Assembly (NCBI RefSeq): GCF_016807805.1
Contig: NZ_CP063362.1
Span: 6,118,501 to 6,182,500 of the forward strand
Reading direction: 5' to 3'
Length of the DNA stretch: 64,000 bases
From: Xanthobacter dioxanivorans
Lineage (GTDB): Bacteria; Pseudomonadota; Alphaproteobacteria; Rhizobiales; Xanthobacteraceae
Numbering within the stretch: the stretch's first letter is position 1; each line of letters opens with the position of its first letter. This document shows, one piece after another, positions 25,326 to 34,720 of this stretch. The notes beneath the pieces are model-generated. The model was not told the origin of the DNA and searched no databases. It worked only from the letters and a program-made list of their open reading frames with translations. Position numbers and translations under genes: made by a program.

Positions 25326-26315
25326 ATGGCCCCGTCCCCGTTCTCGCTGGCGCAATGGCTGTGCGCCGGCGATCCCCGTGCCGTGGCGCGAGCCATCAGC
25401 CTCATGGAGGACGGCGGCAGCGCCGCCGCCGCGCTCCACGCCGCCATCCTGCCGGCGACCGGCCGGGCGCTCACCGTCGGCTTCACCGGGCCGCCCGGCG
25501 CCGGCAAGTCAACCCTGGTGGACGCCTTCGTGGCCGAGCTGCGCAAGAGCGGCCGCACCGTGGGGGTGGTGGCGGTGGACCCGTCGAGCCCCCTGTCGGG
25601 CGGGGCGGTGCTGGGCGATCGCATCCGCATGGGCCGCCACACGGACGACCCGGGCGTCTTCATCCGCTCAATCGCCTCACGCGGGCATCTGGGCGGGCTT
25701 TCGCGGAGCATCCACCATGTGGTGGACGTGCTCGACGCCGCCGGCCGCGACGCCATCGTGATCGAGACCGTGGGCGCGGGACAGTCCGAGGTGGAGATCG
25801 CGGACGTGGCCGCCGTGCGCGTCGTGGTGAACGCGCCCGGCCTCGGTGACGACGTGCAGGCCATCAAAGCCGGCATATTGGAGATCGCCAGCATCCTGGT
25901 GGTGAACAAGGCCGACCTGCCACTCGCGCCCCGCACGGTCCGGCAGCTCAAGGCCATGCTGAGCCTGCGGCGGAAGGGTGAGGCGGACGTCCCTGTGCTG
26001 GAGACCACCGCTAGCGAGGGCCGCGGCGTGGCGGAGCTGCTTGCCGCGGTGGACGCCTGCGCGACCCGGCAGCCGGAAGATGCGGCGGCCCGGCGGCGCG
26101 CCCGCATTCGCCGCCTCGTGGCCGAAGGCGCGGCAGGGGAGATGCGGCGCCGCATCCTCGCCTGGGATGACGCTGCCTTCATCGAGACGCTCGCGCGGAC
26201 GGAGCGGGGCGAGATCGACATCGACACCGCCGCGCGCGCCGCCATGGCGGCGCAGCCCGGTTGCCTTCCACCTCCTGTCGCGGTTCCGCAGAAGGCCGAT
26301 GGGAGGGCCCGATGA
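25326..26315 (+). CDS. MeaB/ArgK-like G3E GTPase, mutase chaperone
   Basis: 329 residues. Walker A GPPGAGKS at 55-62, switch region VDPSSPLSGGAVLGDRIRM, ETVGAGQSE and the guanine-specific NKAD motif are all present. MeaB proteins load adenosylcobalamin and protect or reactivate B12 mutases. The position directly behind the large subunit marks it as the dedicated chaperone. It overlaps the thioesterase gene by ATGA. Confidence 0.93.
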   Translation: MAPSPFSLAQWLCAGDPRAVARAISLMEDGGSAAAALHAAILPATGRALTVGFTGPPGAGKSTLVDAFVAELRKSGRTVGVVAVDPSSPLSGGAVLGDRIRMGRHTDDPGVFIRSIASRGHLGGLSRSIHHVVDVLDAAGRDAIVIETVGAGQSEVEIADVAAVRVVVNAPGLGDDVQAIKAGILEIASILVVNKADLPLAPRTVRQLKAMLSLRRKGEADVPVLETTASEGRGVAELLAAVDACATRQPEDAAARRRARIRRLVAEGAAGEMRRRILAWDDAAFIETLARTERGEIDIDTAARAAMAAQPGCLPPPVAVPQKADGRAR

Positions 26316-26782
26316 ACGCGCCCGCCGATCGCGCGGAGGACCCGGCCGCCGAGGCGTGGCGCTGGGCGTGGTTCATGCTGTCGGGCGACCGGCCGGCCGG
26401 TGCCTTCGGCTTTGAGCTCGTCGCCGCCGGTCCGGGCGCGGCCGAGCTGGCGATGACGGTGCCCCCGGTGGCGCTCAACGCCTTCGGCACTTGCCATGGC
26501 GGCGTGCTGTTCACCCTGGCCGACGCGGCTCTTTCCATCGCCTGCAACAGCCGGGGCCAGCAATCGGTCGCCCAGACCTGCAGCATCGCCTTCCTGAGGC
26601 CCGTGCAGGCCGGCGATCGGCTGATCGCTCGCGCCAGCGAGCGCGCCCGCACCGCCCGGACCGCAATCTATGACTGTGCCGTAGTCAACGGCGCCACCGG
26701 CAAGGTGGTCGCCGAGTTCCGCGGCCACTCCCGCACCATCGCGGGCCATATGCCCTCGGTCCGGCCACCTGAGACGGGGTGA
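26312..26782 (+). CDS. PaaI-family hotdog thioesterase
   Basis: 156 residues from the ATG overlapping the GTPase stop. It contains LNAFGTCHGGVLFTLADAALSIACN (HGG-type active-site segment) and FLRPVQAGDRLIARA, typical of PaaI phenylacetyl-CoA thioesterases. It probably relieves CoA trapping when the mutase pathway stalls. It is about half similar in layout to the thioesterase at 7630 but is a separate lineage. Confidence 0.88.
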   Translation: MNAPADRAEDPAAEAWRWAWFMLSGDRPAGAFGFELVAAGPGAAELAMTVPPVALNAFGTCHGGVLFTLADAALSIACNSRGQQSVAQTCSIAFLRPVQAGDRLIARASERARTARTAIYDCAVVNGATGKVVAEFRGHSRTIAGHMPSVRPPETG

Positions 26783-26789
26783 CACCAGC

Positions 26790-28024
26790 ATGACGGCACT
26801 GGAACAGCCGGTGATCTCCGACATCTATTTCAGCGCCCGGGAGGTCATGGATCCCGAAGCGCGGGAGTGGAACCTCCTCGGCCGGCTCCCCGGCCTAGTC
26901 GCGCGCGCCATGCAGGCCCCCGGCTGGCGCCGCCACCTCGCAGGCATCGATCCGGGCGGCGTGAGGGATCGGCAGGCACTCGCGTGCCTGCCGATCCTGC
27001 GGAAGGCGGACCTAATGCGGCTCCAGGCGGAATGCCCTCCGCTGGGTGGGCTCGCTTGCGCGCCGGTCTCCTCCTTCAGGCGCCTGTTTCTGTCCCCGGG
27101 ACCGGTGGCAGAGCCGGAAGGCCATGGTCCCGACTGGTGGGCGACATCGCCGGCATGCGGCGGGGCGACATCGCCATCAACTGCTTTTCCCACCACTTCA
27201 CTCCGGGCGCCCGCTTCGTCGAGAGCGGCATGCACGCCATCGGTGCTGCCGTCATTGCGGGCGGCGTCGGCAACACCGACCAGCAGGTGGAAGCCATCTG
27301 CCGCTACGGCGCCACCTCTTATCTCGGCACGCCCGACTTCCTGAAGCTGCTGCTCGACCGTGCGGCGGACCTGGGCAGGGACATGCCGACGCTGACGAAG
27401 GGCTTCGTTTCCGGCGCGGCGCTTCCCTCCTCCCTGCGGGCATCGCTGTCGGCCCGCGGCGTTTCGGTCCTTCAGGGATACGCCTCCGCCGATGTCGGGC
27501 TGATCGCCTACGAGAGCGTGCCGGACGACGGCTTGGTCCTCAACGAGGAGCGCCTCGTCGAAATCGTCGATCCCTCCACCGGCACGTCCGTGGAGCCGGG
27601 AGCGGTGGGCGAGGTGGTGGTCACGCGCTTCGACGCCGACTACCCGATGATCCGCCTGTCCACCGGAGACCTCTCAGCCGTCAAGCCCGGCCTTTCCCCG
27701 TGCGGCAGGACCAATCAGCGGCTCGCGGGCTGGCTGGGCCGCGCCGACCAGAGCGCCAAGGTGAAGGGAATGTTCGTCCACCCCTCGCAGGTGGCCGAGC
27801 TCGCATTGAGGTTTCCCGAGCTCGCCAATGTGCGTCTCGTGGTCCTTCGCGCACGGGAGCAGGACGCCCTGCGGCTCGAGGCGGAATGCGCGAGCGCCGG
27901 CGCGGGCCTGGATCAGGCCATCGCGCAGGCGCTGAGGGACATCACCAAGCTCGGCGGCGAGGTCCTGCTCGTGCCCCCGGGCACCCTGGCCCCGGACGGC
28001 CGCGCCATCGTCGACATGCGCTGA
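26790..28024 (+). pseudogene. PaaK-like ligase-family protein with degenerate P-loop, frameshifted
   Basis: The frame from 26790 gives the N-terminal third (LACLPILRKADLMRLQ, then LSPGPVAEPEGHGPDW) and breaks near 27136. The rest continues in another frame to 28024 (MRRGDIAINCFSHHFTPG, VIAGGVGNTDQQVE, LQGYASADVGLIAYES, DYPMIRLSTGDLS). The two parts together align end to end with the intact protein at 50757-51953. Where PaaK ligases have SSGTTGxP this family has SPGP[IV]xEP, so the adenylate-forming P-loop is altered. The frameshift may be real or a sequencing error. Confidence 0.75.
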
Positions 28025-28428
28025 GCACCGGCGTCCGGCGATCGCGAAGGCGCCCCGGTCACCCCGCCAACGCGCCAGCGCGCCAGCGCCCGGCGGACGC
28101 CTGCACTCGAACACGCAACGGGCAATCGCCCTTTGAAAAGGCGCATGCCTGCGACCCGGCCCTGAAGGGCCGCATGCCGGCCGACAGGTAACCGGCGTTC
28201 CTTCTTGACCTCCGCCGGACCTACCGGCCCGGCGACGCCTCCCGGCTCCCCCATACGGTCGCCAGAGCCCGCCGGGAGAACGGCCAAGCTGGAGCAAATG
28301 GGGCAGCCAACAGCGTTCATGCCGACAAGCTGATTGAACACTTGTTTAGTTCGACGGCCGCTGCTAGGCTCCCCTCCGATGGTTGAAAGACCATCCAAAA
28401 TCCAAGGAAGGTCGAGGGAGGATGCAAG
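28025..28428 (+). other. Intergenic region with promoter for the ligase-transporter operon
   Basis: 404 bases without a credible gene. A strong hairpin (CGGCCC-TGAA-GGGCCG) lies near 28157-28172, with no T run, so it could be a weak terminator or RNA-processing structure behind the frameshifted ligase. The last 100 bases hold the operator-like repeat at 28334 and GGGAGG before the GTG start at 28429, so the downstream operon probably has its own promoter here. Confidence 0.5.
28334..28349. promoter_or_regulatory. Second putative module B operator (TTGAAC-N4-GTTTAG)
   Basis: A 16-bp imperfect inverted repeat of the same 6-4-6 layout as the one at 22571. The right side GTTTAGTTCGA matches GTTTAGTTAGA there at 10 of 11 positions. 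It sits 80 bases before the FadD-like start. Binding by the TetR at 22591 is inferred. Confidence 0.55.
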
Positions 28429-30408
28429 GTGGCCGACACCTACGCCGCAGACACCTTTCCCAAGCTGCTGCTCGACAATGCAGCCCGCCGCCCGGCCCGC
28501 CCCGCCATGCGGGAGAAGCGGTACGGCATCTGGAAGACCTGGACCTGGGCCGATCTCGCCCGTGAGATCGAGGCGCTGGCACTCGGCCTGAAGGCGGCGG
28601 GCATCACACCCGGCGCGCGCGTGGCGGTCATCGGCGTCAACCGCTCCCGCCTTTACTGGAGCATCCTCGCCGCCCAGTGCGCCGGCGCCGTGCCGGTTCC
28701 GCTCTATCCGGACGCTGTGGCCGAAGAGATGGCCTATCTGCTCGCCCACGCGGAAGCGACCGCCGCCATCGTTGAGGACCAGGAGCAGGTGGACAAGCTC
28801 CTGTCCATGCTCCCCGAGCTGCCGGCGCTCCGGCTCATCGCCTATGACGAGCCCCGCGGCATGCGCGATTATGTCTGCGAGGCCTGCGCGCTCACCAGCC
28901 TCGACGCGATCATGGCCTCCGGCCGCCAGGAAACTGCCGGTGCACGCCTCAGCCGCGCCTTCACCGACTTAGTCGCCCGCACCGGGGGCGGCGACACCTC
29001 GATCATCCTCTATACGTCCGGCACCACCGGTCGGCCGAAGGGGACTGTCATCTCCTCCGAGCGGGCCCTCAGCGCCGCCCGTCAGACGGTGGCGGCGGAC
29101 TGCCTCGACGAGACCGAGGAGGTGCTCGCCTATCTGCCCATCGCCTGGGCCGGCGACCACTATCTCAACTACGCCCAGGCCTTTGTGGCCGGCTTCTGCA
29201 TGTCCTGCCCGGAAGAGCCGGAAACCGTGGCCATCGACATCTTCGAGATCGGCCCCACCTTCTATTTCGCGCCGCCGCGGGTGCTGGAGGACCTGCTCAC
29301 TCGGATCCTGATCTCCATGGAGGATGCGGGCTGCGCCAAGCGCTGGCTGTTCGCCCGCTTCATGGGCGTGGCGCGGCGCTGGGGCGAGCCGATCCTCAAC
29401 GGACGGCGCGTGCCGCTCCACGGCCGCCTGCTCTACGCCCTAGGAGAGGCCCTGATCTACGGACCGGTCAAGAACGTGCTCGGCTTCTCGCGCATCAAGG
29501 TCGCCTACACGGCTGGCGAGGCCATCGGGCCGGACCTGTTTGCCTTCTACCGCTCCATCGGCGTCAACCTGAAGCAGTTCTACGGCCAGACCGAAGCCTT
29601 CCTCTACATCTCCGCACAGCCGGACGGGCAGATCCGCTCCGACACGGTGGGCCCGGCCGCGCCGGGGGTGGAGATCCGCATCATGGAGAATGGCGAGGTG
29701 CAGTTCCGCTCGCCCGGCCAGTTCGTGGAATATCTCGCGGATCCGGACCGCACCGCGGAGACGCTGACCCCCGACGGCTTCGTGCGCACCGGCGATGCCG
29801 GCTTCATCGGCCAAGACGGGCACCTGCGCGTCATCGACCGCGCCAAGGACGTGGGGCGCCTCACCGACGGCACCCTATTCGCCCCCAAATACATCGAGAA
29901 CAAGCTGAAGTTCTTTCCCAACATCAAGGAGGCGGTGGCCTTCGGCGATGGGCGCGACTATGTCGCCGCCTTCATCAACATCGACCTGACCGCGGTGGGC
30001 AACTGGGCCGAGCGCAACGGCGTGACCTACGGCTCCTACCAGGAGCTTGCGGCGCTGCCGCAAGTCTATGACATCGTCCGTAGCCATATTCGCCAGGTGA
30101 ACCGGGATCTTGCCGCCGAGCCTGCCATGGCTGGCGCGGCCATCTCTCGCTTCGTCATCCTCCACAAGGAGCTCGATGCCGACGACGGCGAGTTGACGCG
30201 GACCCGCAAGGTGCGCCGCGCCTTCGTCCAGGAAAAATACGCCGGCCTCATCGCCGCCCTCTATGGGGACGCGCGCGAATGCTTCGTGAGCACTGAGGTC
30301 ACCTTCGAGGACGGCCGCAAGGGCCGCATCGAGGCGACCCTCGCCCTTGCCGAGGTGGACGAAACGGGCCGCGCACACCACCGAAAAGCCGAGACGCTGG
30401 CAGCATGA
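28429..30408 (+). CDS. FadD15-like AMP-forming acyl-CoA synthetase
   Basis: 659 residues, GTG start after GGGAGG. P-loop LYTSGTTGRPKGTV near residue 190, A5 motif LKQFYGQTE, TGDAGFIGQDGHLRVIDRAKD, and a long C-terminal part typical of long-chain or aromatic acyl-CoA synthetases found beside Liv transporters. It overlaps the LivG-like gene by ATGA, so it is the first gene of a six-gene uptake-and-activation operon. It probably activates the acid imported by the transporter, which the mutase then rearranges (inference). Confidence 0.88.
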   Translation: MADTYAADTFPKLLLDNAARRPARPAMREKRYGIWKTWTWADLAREIEALALGLKAAGITPGARVAVIGVNRSRLYWSILAAQCAGAVPVPLYPDAVAEEMAYLLAHAEATAAIVEDQEQVDKLLSMLPELPALRLIAYDEPRGMRDYVCEACALTSLDAIMASGRQETAGARLSRAFTDLVARTGGGDTSIILYTSGTTGRPKGTVISSERALSAARQTVAADCLDETEEVLAYLPIAWAGDHYLNYAQAFVAGFCMSCPEEPETVAIDIFEIGPTFYFAPPRVLEDLLTRILISMEDAGCAKRWLFARFMGVARRWGEPILNGRRVPLHGRLLYALGEALIYGPVKNVLGFSRIKVAYTAGEAIGPDLFAFYRSIGVNLKQFYGQTEAFLYISAQPDGQIRSDTVGPAAPGVEIRIMENGEVQFRSPGQFVEYLADPDRTAETLTPDGFVRTGDAGFIGQDGHLRVIDRAKDVGRLTDGTLFAPKYIENKLKFFPNIKEAVAFGDGRDYVAAFINIDLTAVGNWAERNGVTYGSYQELAALPQVYDIVRSHIRQVNRDLAAEPAMAGAAISRFVILHKELDADDGELTRTRKVRRAFVQEKYAGLIAALYGDARECFVSTEVTFEDGRKGRIEATLALAEVDETGRAHHRKAETLAA

Positions 30409-31268
30409 GCGCGCTTCCTTCCCCGACCGCCGCCGCCCGACCATTGACGGGGATGGCATCCGCCACCGCTGCCCCGCTGGCACGCAGCGCGGCCGGGCCA
30501 GCCCCGCTGCTGGAGATCGACCATGTCAGTCTCAGCTTCGGCGGAGTGAGAGCCCTGAACGATGTCTCCTTCGACGTCCGCGCCGGCGAGATCCGCGCCA
30601 TCATCGGTCCCAACGGTGCCGGAAAGACCTCGATGCTCAATTGCATCAATGGCTTCTACCGCCCCACCGCCGGCCGCATCGTGCTCGACGGCGAGCTCCG
30701 CGCCCAGCCCCGGCCCTGGTCCGCAGCCAGGCGCGGGGTCGCCCGCACCTTCCAGAACGTAGCGCTCTTCAGGGGCATGACCACCCTCGACAACATCATG
30801 ACCGGCCGCGCCCTGAAGATGAAACGCGGCATCCTGAGCCAGTTGGTGCGCGTGGGGCCGGCCATGCGGGAGGAGATCGAGCACCGCCGCAAGGTGGAGG
30901 AGATCATCGATTTCCTGGAGATCCAGGCCATCCGCAAGGTGCCGGTGGGCAAGCTGCCCTACGGCCTTCAGAAGCGGGTGGAGTTGGGGCGCGCCCTCGC
31001 CATGGAGCCGCGCCTCCTCCTGCTCGACGAGCCCATGGCGGGCATGAATCTCGAGGAGAAGGAGGACATGAGCCGCTTCATCATCGAGGCGAACCAGGCC
31101 TATGGCACCACCATCACCCTCATCGAGCACGACATCAGCGTGGTGATGAACCTCTCCGACCGCATCGTGGTGCTCGACCACGGCTGCAAGATCGCCGACG
31201 GCACCCCCGCGGAGGTCAAGAGCGACCCGCGCGTCATCGACGCCTATCTGGGAAAGGGAGGTGCGTGA
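30405..31268 (+). CDS. livG: Branched-chain-type ABC transporter ATP-binding protein LivG
   Basis: 287 residues with a 40-residue low-complexity N-terminal extension before the ABC domain. Walker A GPNGAGKTS, a signature-like KLPYGLQKRVELGRAL, Walker B LLLLDEPMAG and the switch His in TLIEHD are intact. It powers the LivHM permease. TGATG overlap with livH. Confidence 0.92.
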   Translation: MSALPSPTAAARPLTGMASATAAPLARSAAGPAPLLEIDHVSLSFGGVRALNDVSFDVRAGEIRAIIGPNGAGKTSMLNCINGFYRPTAGRIVLDGELRAQPRPWSAARRGVARTFQNVALFRGMTTLDNIMTGRALKMKRGILSQLVRVGPAMREEIEHRRKVEEIIDFLEIQAIRKVPVGKLPYGLQKRVELGRALAMEPRLLLLDEPMAGMNLEEKEDMSRFIIEANQAYGTTITLIEHDISVVMNLSDRIVVLDHGCKIADGTPAEVKSDPRVIDAYLGKGGA

Positions 31269-32212
31269 TGCTCGGGCTCGATCCGGCCAAGATCGCCTTC
31301 TTCGTGGAGGTGCTCGTCTCCGGGCTCCTGTCGGGGGTCCTCTATGCCATGGTGGCGCTGGGCTTCGTGCTCATCTTCAAGGCCTCCGGCGTGTTCAACT
31401 TCGCCCAGGGCGCCATGGTACTGGTGGCGGGGCTCGCTTTGGTGCGCGCCCTCGGCTGGCTGGAGCCCCGGGCACCCTTCTGGCCGGCGCTGATGCTCGC
31501 TATCGCCTTCTCCGGCGCGCTGATGACCGGCATCGCCTGGGGAGTGGAGCGGTTCGCCCTGCGCAAGCTCGTCAACCAGACCGCCCTCACCCTGTTCATG
31601 GCCACCATCGGCATCACCTTCGTGCTGGAGGGCCTCGGCCAGCAGATCTTCGGCGCCCAGGTCTACAAGCTCGACATCGGCCTGCCGCGCGAAAGCCTGT
31701 TCGTGCTGGAGAGCGTGTTCGACGGCGGCATCCTGCTGAACCAGCTCGACCTATGGTCGGCGGTGCTGGCGGCGCTGCTGGTGGTGGCGCTGGCCGTCTT
31801 CTTCCAACGGACGCAGGTGGGCCGCGCCCTGCGGGCGGTGGCCGACGATCACGCCGCCGCACAGTCGGTGGGCATTCCCCTCACGCGCGTCTGGTTCATC
31901 GTGTGGATGGTGGCGGGCTTCGTGGCCATCGCCGCCGCGGCGGCGTGGGGCTCGAAGGTGGGGGTGCAGTTCTCCCTCGTCTATGTCGCTCTGAAGGCGC
32001 TGCCGGTGATCATCGTCGGCGGGCTCACCTCCATCCCCGGCGCCATCGTTGGCGGCCTCCTCATCGGCGCGGGCGAGAAGCTGGCCGAGGTCTATCTTGG
32101 CACCGCCATCGGCGGCGGGATCGAGCAATGGTTCGCCTATGTCGTCGCCCTCCTGGTCCTCCTGGTGCGCCCGCAGGGGCTGTTCGGGGACCGCATCATC
32201 GAGCGGATCTGA
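31268..32212 (+). CDS. livH: ABC transporter inner-membrane permease LivH
   Basis: 314 residues, start sharing one base with the livG stop. Eight or so hydrophobic segments; LivH marks include GFVLIFKASGVFNFAQGAMV at the N-terminus and RALRAVADDHAAAQSVGI in the coupling region, and VRPQGLFGDRIIERI at the end. Inner membrane, pairs with LivM. Confidence 0.92.
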   Translation: MLGLDPAKIAFFVEVLVSGLLSGVLYAMVALGFVLIFKASGVFNFAQGAMVLVAGLALVRALGWLEPRAPFWPALMLAIAFSGALMTGIAWGVERFALRKLVNQTALTLFMATIGITFVLEGLGQQIFGAQVYKLDIGLPRESLFVLESVFDGGILLNQLDLWSAVLAALLVVALAVFFQRTQVGRALRAVADDHAAAQSVGIPLTRVWFIVWMVAGFVAIAAAAAWGSKVGVQFSLVYVALKALPVIIVGGLTSIPGAIVGGLLIGAGEKLAEVYLGTAIGGGIEQWFAYVVALLVLLVRPQGLFGDRIIERI

Positions 32213-32214
32213 TC

Positions 32215-33303
32215 ATGTTCTATCGCGAGGCCGGTCATTTCCACGATCGCTACCGGGAGGACATGGCGATCTTCCCCATCCGGGAGGACCGCATCGGCAT
32301 CCGCGTGCTCCTGGCCATCGCCTTCGTCGCGGTGCCGCTGCTCCACGTGGCAGGCGTGCCGCCCTTCGCCGGCGACTATCTGTTCAGTGCGGTGCTGGTC
32401 CCCCTCCTGATCCTCTCCGTCGCCGGCATCGGCCTCAACCTGCTGGTTGGTTATTGCGGGCAGATCTCGCTGGGGGCCGGCGCCTTCATGGGGGTGGGGG
32501 CCTATGCCGCCTACGACGTGAGCGTGCACCTGCCCGGCATGCCGCTCATCGCGACCTTCCTGCTGGCGGGCGCCGCCAGCGCGGTGATCGGGCTCGTCTT
32601 CGGCATGCCCTCGCTGCGCATCAAGGGTCTTTATCTGGCGGTGGCGACGCTCGCGGCGCAGTTCTTCCTGGACTGGGCGTTCCTGCGGGTCGGCTGGATC
32701 ACCAACTATTCCCCCTCCGGCTCGGTCACCGCCCCGGCCCTCGCCGTCGCCGGCTGGCAAGTGGACACGCCGGTGGAGCGCTATCTGCTGGTGCTCGCCA
32801 TCGCCGCGCTCGTGGCGCTGGGCGCGTCCAATCTCGTGCGCGGCAATCTCGGCCGGCAATGGATGGCGATCCGCGACATGGACATCGCCGCCGAGATCAT
32901 CGGCATCCGGCCCGTTCAGGCGAAGCTGACCGCGTTCGCCGTCTCCTCCTTCATCCTGGGGCTGGCCGGGGCGCTGTGGGCCTTCGTCAACCTGCGCTCG
33001 TGGGAGCCCTACGCCTTTTCCATCGACCGCTCGTTCCAGCTGCTGTTCCTGGTCATCATCGGCGGGCTCGGGTCGATCATCGGCTGCTTCCTGGGCGCGG
33101 CCTTCATCTGGCTGCTGCCGCTCGCCGTGGAAGGCGTCCCGCGCTGGCTCTCGATCCCCATCTCGGCGGATGCGGCGTCCAACCTGACGCTCGGCGTGTT
33201 CGGCGCCCTCATCCTTCTGACGCTGATCTTCGAGCCCCATGGCCTCGCCCGCATCTGGGCCGTCGCCAAGCACAAACTCCGACGCTGGCCGTTCCCCTAC
33301 TGA
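32215..33303 (+). CDS. livM: ABC transporter inner-membrane permease LivM
   Basis: 362 residues from the ATG two bases after the livH stop; the same frame is open further upstream inside livH, which is coincidental. It has LLVGYCGQISLGAGAFMGVGAYAA, the coupling segment RQWMAIRDMDIAAEIIGI and several membrane helices. The N-terminal 35 residues (MFYREAGHFHDRYRED) are a hydrophilic extension seen in the aromatic/organic-acid subset of LivM proteins. Confidence 0.9.
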   Translation: MFYREAGHFHDRYREDMAIFPIREDRIGIRVLLAIAFVAVPLLHVAGVPPFAGDYLFSAVLVPLLILSVAGIGLNLLVGYCGQISLGAGAFMGVGAYAAYDVSVHLPGMPLIATFLLAGAASAVIGLVFGMPSLRIKGLYLAVATLAAQFFLDWAFLRVGWITNYSPSGSVTAPALAVAGWQVDTPVERYLLVLAIAALVALGASNLVRGNLGRQWMAIRDMDIAAEIIGIRPVQAKLTAFAVSSFILGLAGALWAFVNLRSWEPYAFSIDRSFQLLFLVIIGGLGSIIGCFLGAAFIWLLPLAVEGVPRWLSIPISADAASNLTLGVFGALILLTLIFEPHGLARIWAVAKHKLRRWPFPY

Positions 33304-33366
33304 GGGCCGGCAAGCGGAGCACCAGAGCCGGCCAAAGCCGGCCAAACTCCCTGGGAGGAAACGCCG

Positions 33367-34692
33367 ATGAAGACACACATGGTGAAGCTGGGCGCGCTTC
33401 TGGCGGCAGTCGCATTGGCCCTGCCGGCGGTGGCGCACAGCGAGGAGAACGGACAGTTCATCCCCGTCCTGTCCTACCGGACCGGGCCGTTCGCGCCGAA
33501 CGGCATCCCCTGGGCCAACGGCATCGTCGACTACTTCGAGCTGATCAACCAGCGGGACGGCGGCATTAACGGGGTGAAGATCATCTACGAGGAGTGTGAG
33601 ACCGGCTACGCCACCGACCGGGGCGTGGAATGCTACGAGCGCCTCAAGAACAAGGGGCCGACCGGAGCCGCCTTCGTCAACCCGCTGTCGACCGGCATCA
33701 CCTTCGCCCTCACTGAGAAGGCGCCGGTGGACAAGATCCCGCTCATCACCGCCGGCTTCGGTCGCTCGGAATCCAAGGACGGCAGCGTCTTCACTTGGAA
33801 CTTCCCGCTCATCGGCACCTACTGGACGGCCGCCGACGTCGCCGTCCAGCACATCGCCAAGGAACTGGGCGGGCCCGACAAGCTGAAGGGCCGCAAAATT
33901 ATATTACTCTATCACGATTCCCCGTTCGGCAAGGAGCCGATCCTGGTGCTGGAGGCGCTCGCCAAGAAATACGGCTTCCAGCTCACCCTCATCCCAGTAG
34001 CCAATCCGGGCGTGGAACAGAAGTCGCAATGGCTCCAGATCCGCCAATTACGTCCCGATTATGTGGTCATGTGGGGTTGGGGGGTAATGAACCCGACCGC
34101 CATCCAGGAAGCCGCCAACGTCAACTTCCCGCGCGAGAAGATGATCGGCTTCTGGTTCGCCGGCGCCGAGCCGGACGTGATCCCGGCGGGCACCCAGGCG
34201 ATCGGCTACAAGGCGCTCATGCTGCAGCACGGGGCGGGCCGGGCCCGGGTCCATGACGACCTCGACAAGTACGTCTATGGCCGGGGCCTTGGCAAATCGA
34301 ACCCCACCGATTCCAGCGGCGTCCTGTTCAACCGCGGCATGGTGGGCGCCATGCTGGGGGTGGAGGGCATCCGCACCGCCATGGCCAAGTTTGGCAACAA
34401 GCCGCTCACCGGCGAGGAGGTGCGGTGGGGCATCGAGCACCTGACTCTGGACGAGGAGCGCCTGAAGGAGCTGGGCTTCGACGGCATGATCAGCCCCATC
34501 AAGATCACCTGCTCCGACCACGAGGGCACCCACACCTCCCGCGTCCAGCAATGGGACGGCAAGCAGTGGAAGGTGATCTCCGACTGGTACACGGCCGACG
34601 AGACCCTGCTCAAGCCCATGCTGAAGGACGCGGCCGGCCGCTACGCCAAGGAGAAGGGCATCACGCCCCGCGACTGCGGCAAGGAATCCTGA
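33367..34692 (+). CDS. Periplasmic solute-binding protein LivK-type
   Basis: 441 residues with a clear signal peptide (MKTHMVKLGALLAAVALALPAVAHS, cleavage likely after AHS). Type I periplasmic fold with YRTGPFAPNGIPWANG, INQRDGGINGVKI and ETGYATDRGVECYERLK. The binding specificity cannot be read, but this group accompanies acyl-CoA ligases more often than amino acid genes, so an organic acid is likely. GGGAGGAAACGCCG precedes the start. It resembles the two binding proteins at 59510 and 60856. Confidence 0.9.
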   Translation: MKTHMVKLGALLAAVALALPAVAHSEENGQFIPVLSYRTGPFAPNGIPWANGIVDYFELINQRDGGINGVKIIYEECETGYATDRGVECYERLKNKGPTGAAFVNPLSTGITFALTEKAPVDKIPLITAGFGRSESKDGSVFTWNFPLIGTYWTAADVAVQHIAKELGGPDKLKGRKIILLYHDSPFGKEPILVLEALAKKYGFQLTLIPVANPGVEQKSQWLQIRQLRPDYVVMWGWGVMNPTAIQEAANVNFPREKMIGFWFAGAEPDVIPAGTQAIGYKALMLQHGAGRARVHDDLDKYVYGRGLGKSNPTDSSGVLFNRGMVGAMLGVEGIRTAMAKFGNKPLTGEEVRWGIEHLTLDEERLKELGFDGMISPIKITCSDHEGTHTSRVQQWDGKQWKVISDWYTADETLLKPMLKDAAGRYAKEKGITPRDCGKES

Positions 34693-34720
34693 ACGCCGCC
34701 CGTTCCTGGAGAGCCATGCG

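Noticed and set aside
28025..28428. Small protein genes in the gap before the FadD-like gene
   Set aside because: Several short frames exist, but none has a ribosome site or sensible composition, and hairpins and an operator-like repeat account for the region.
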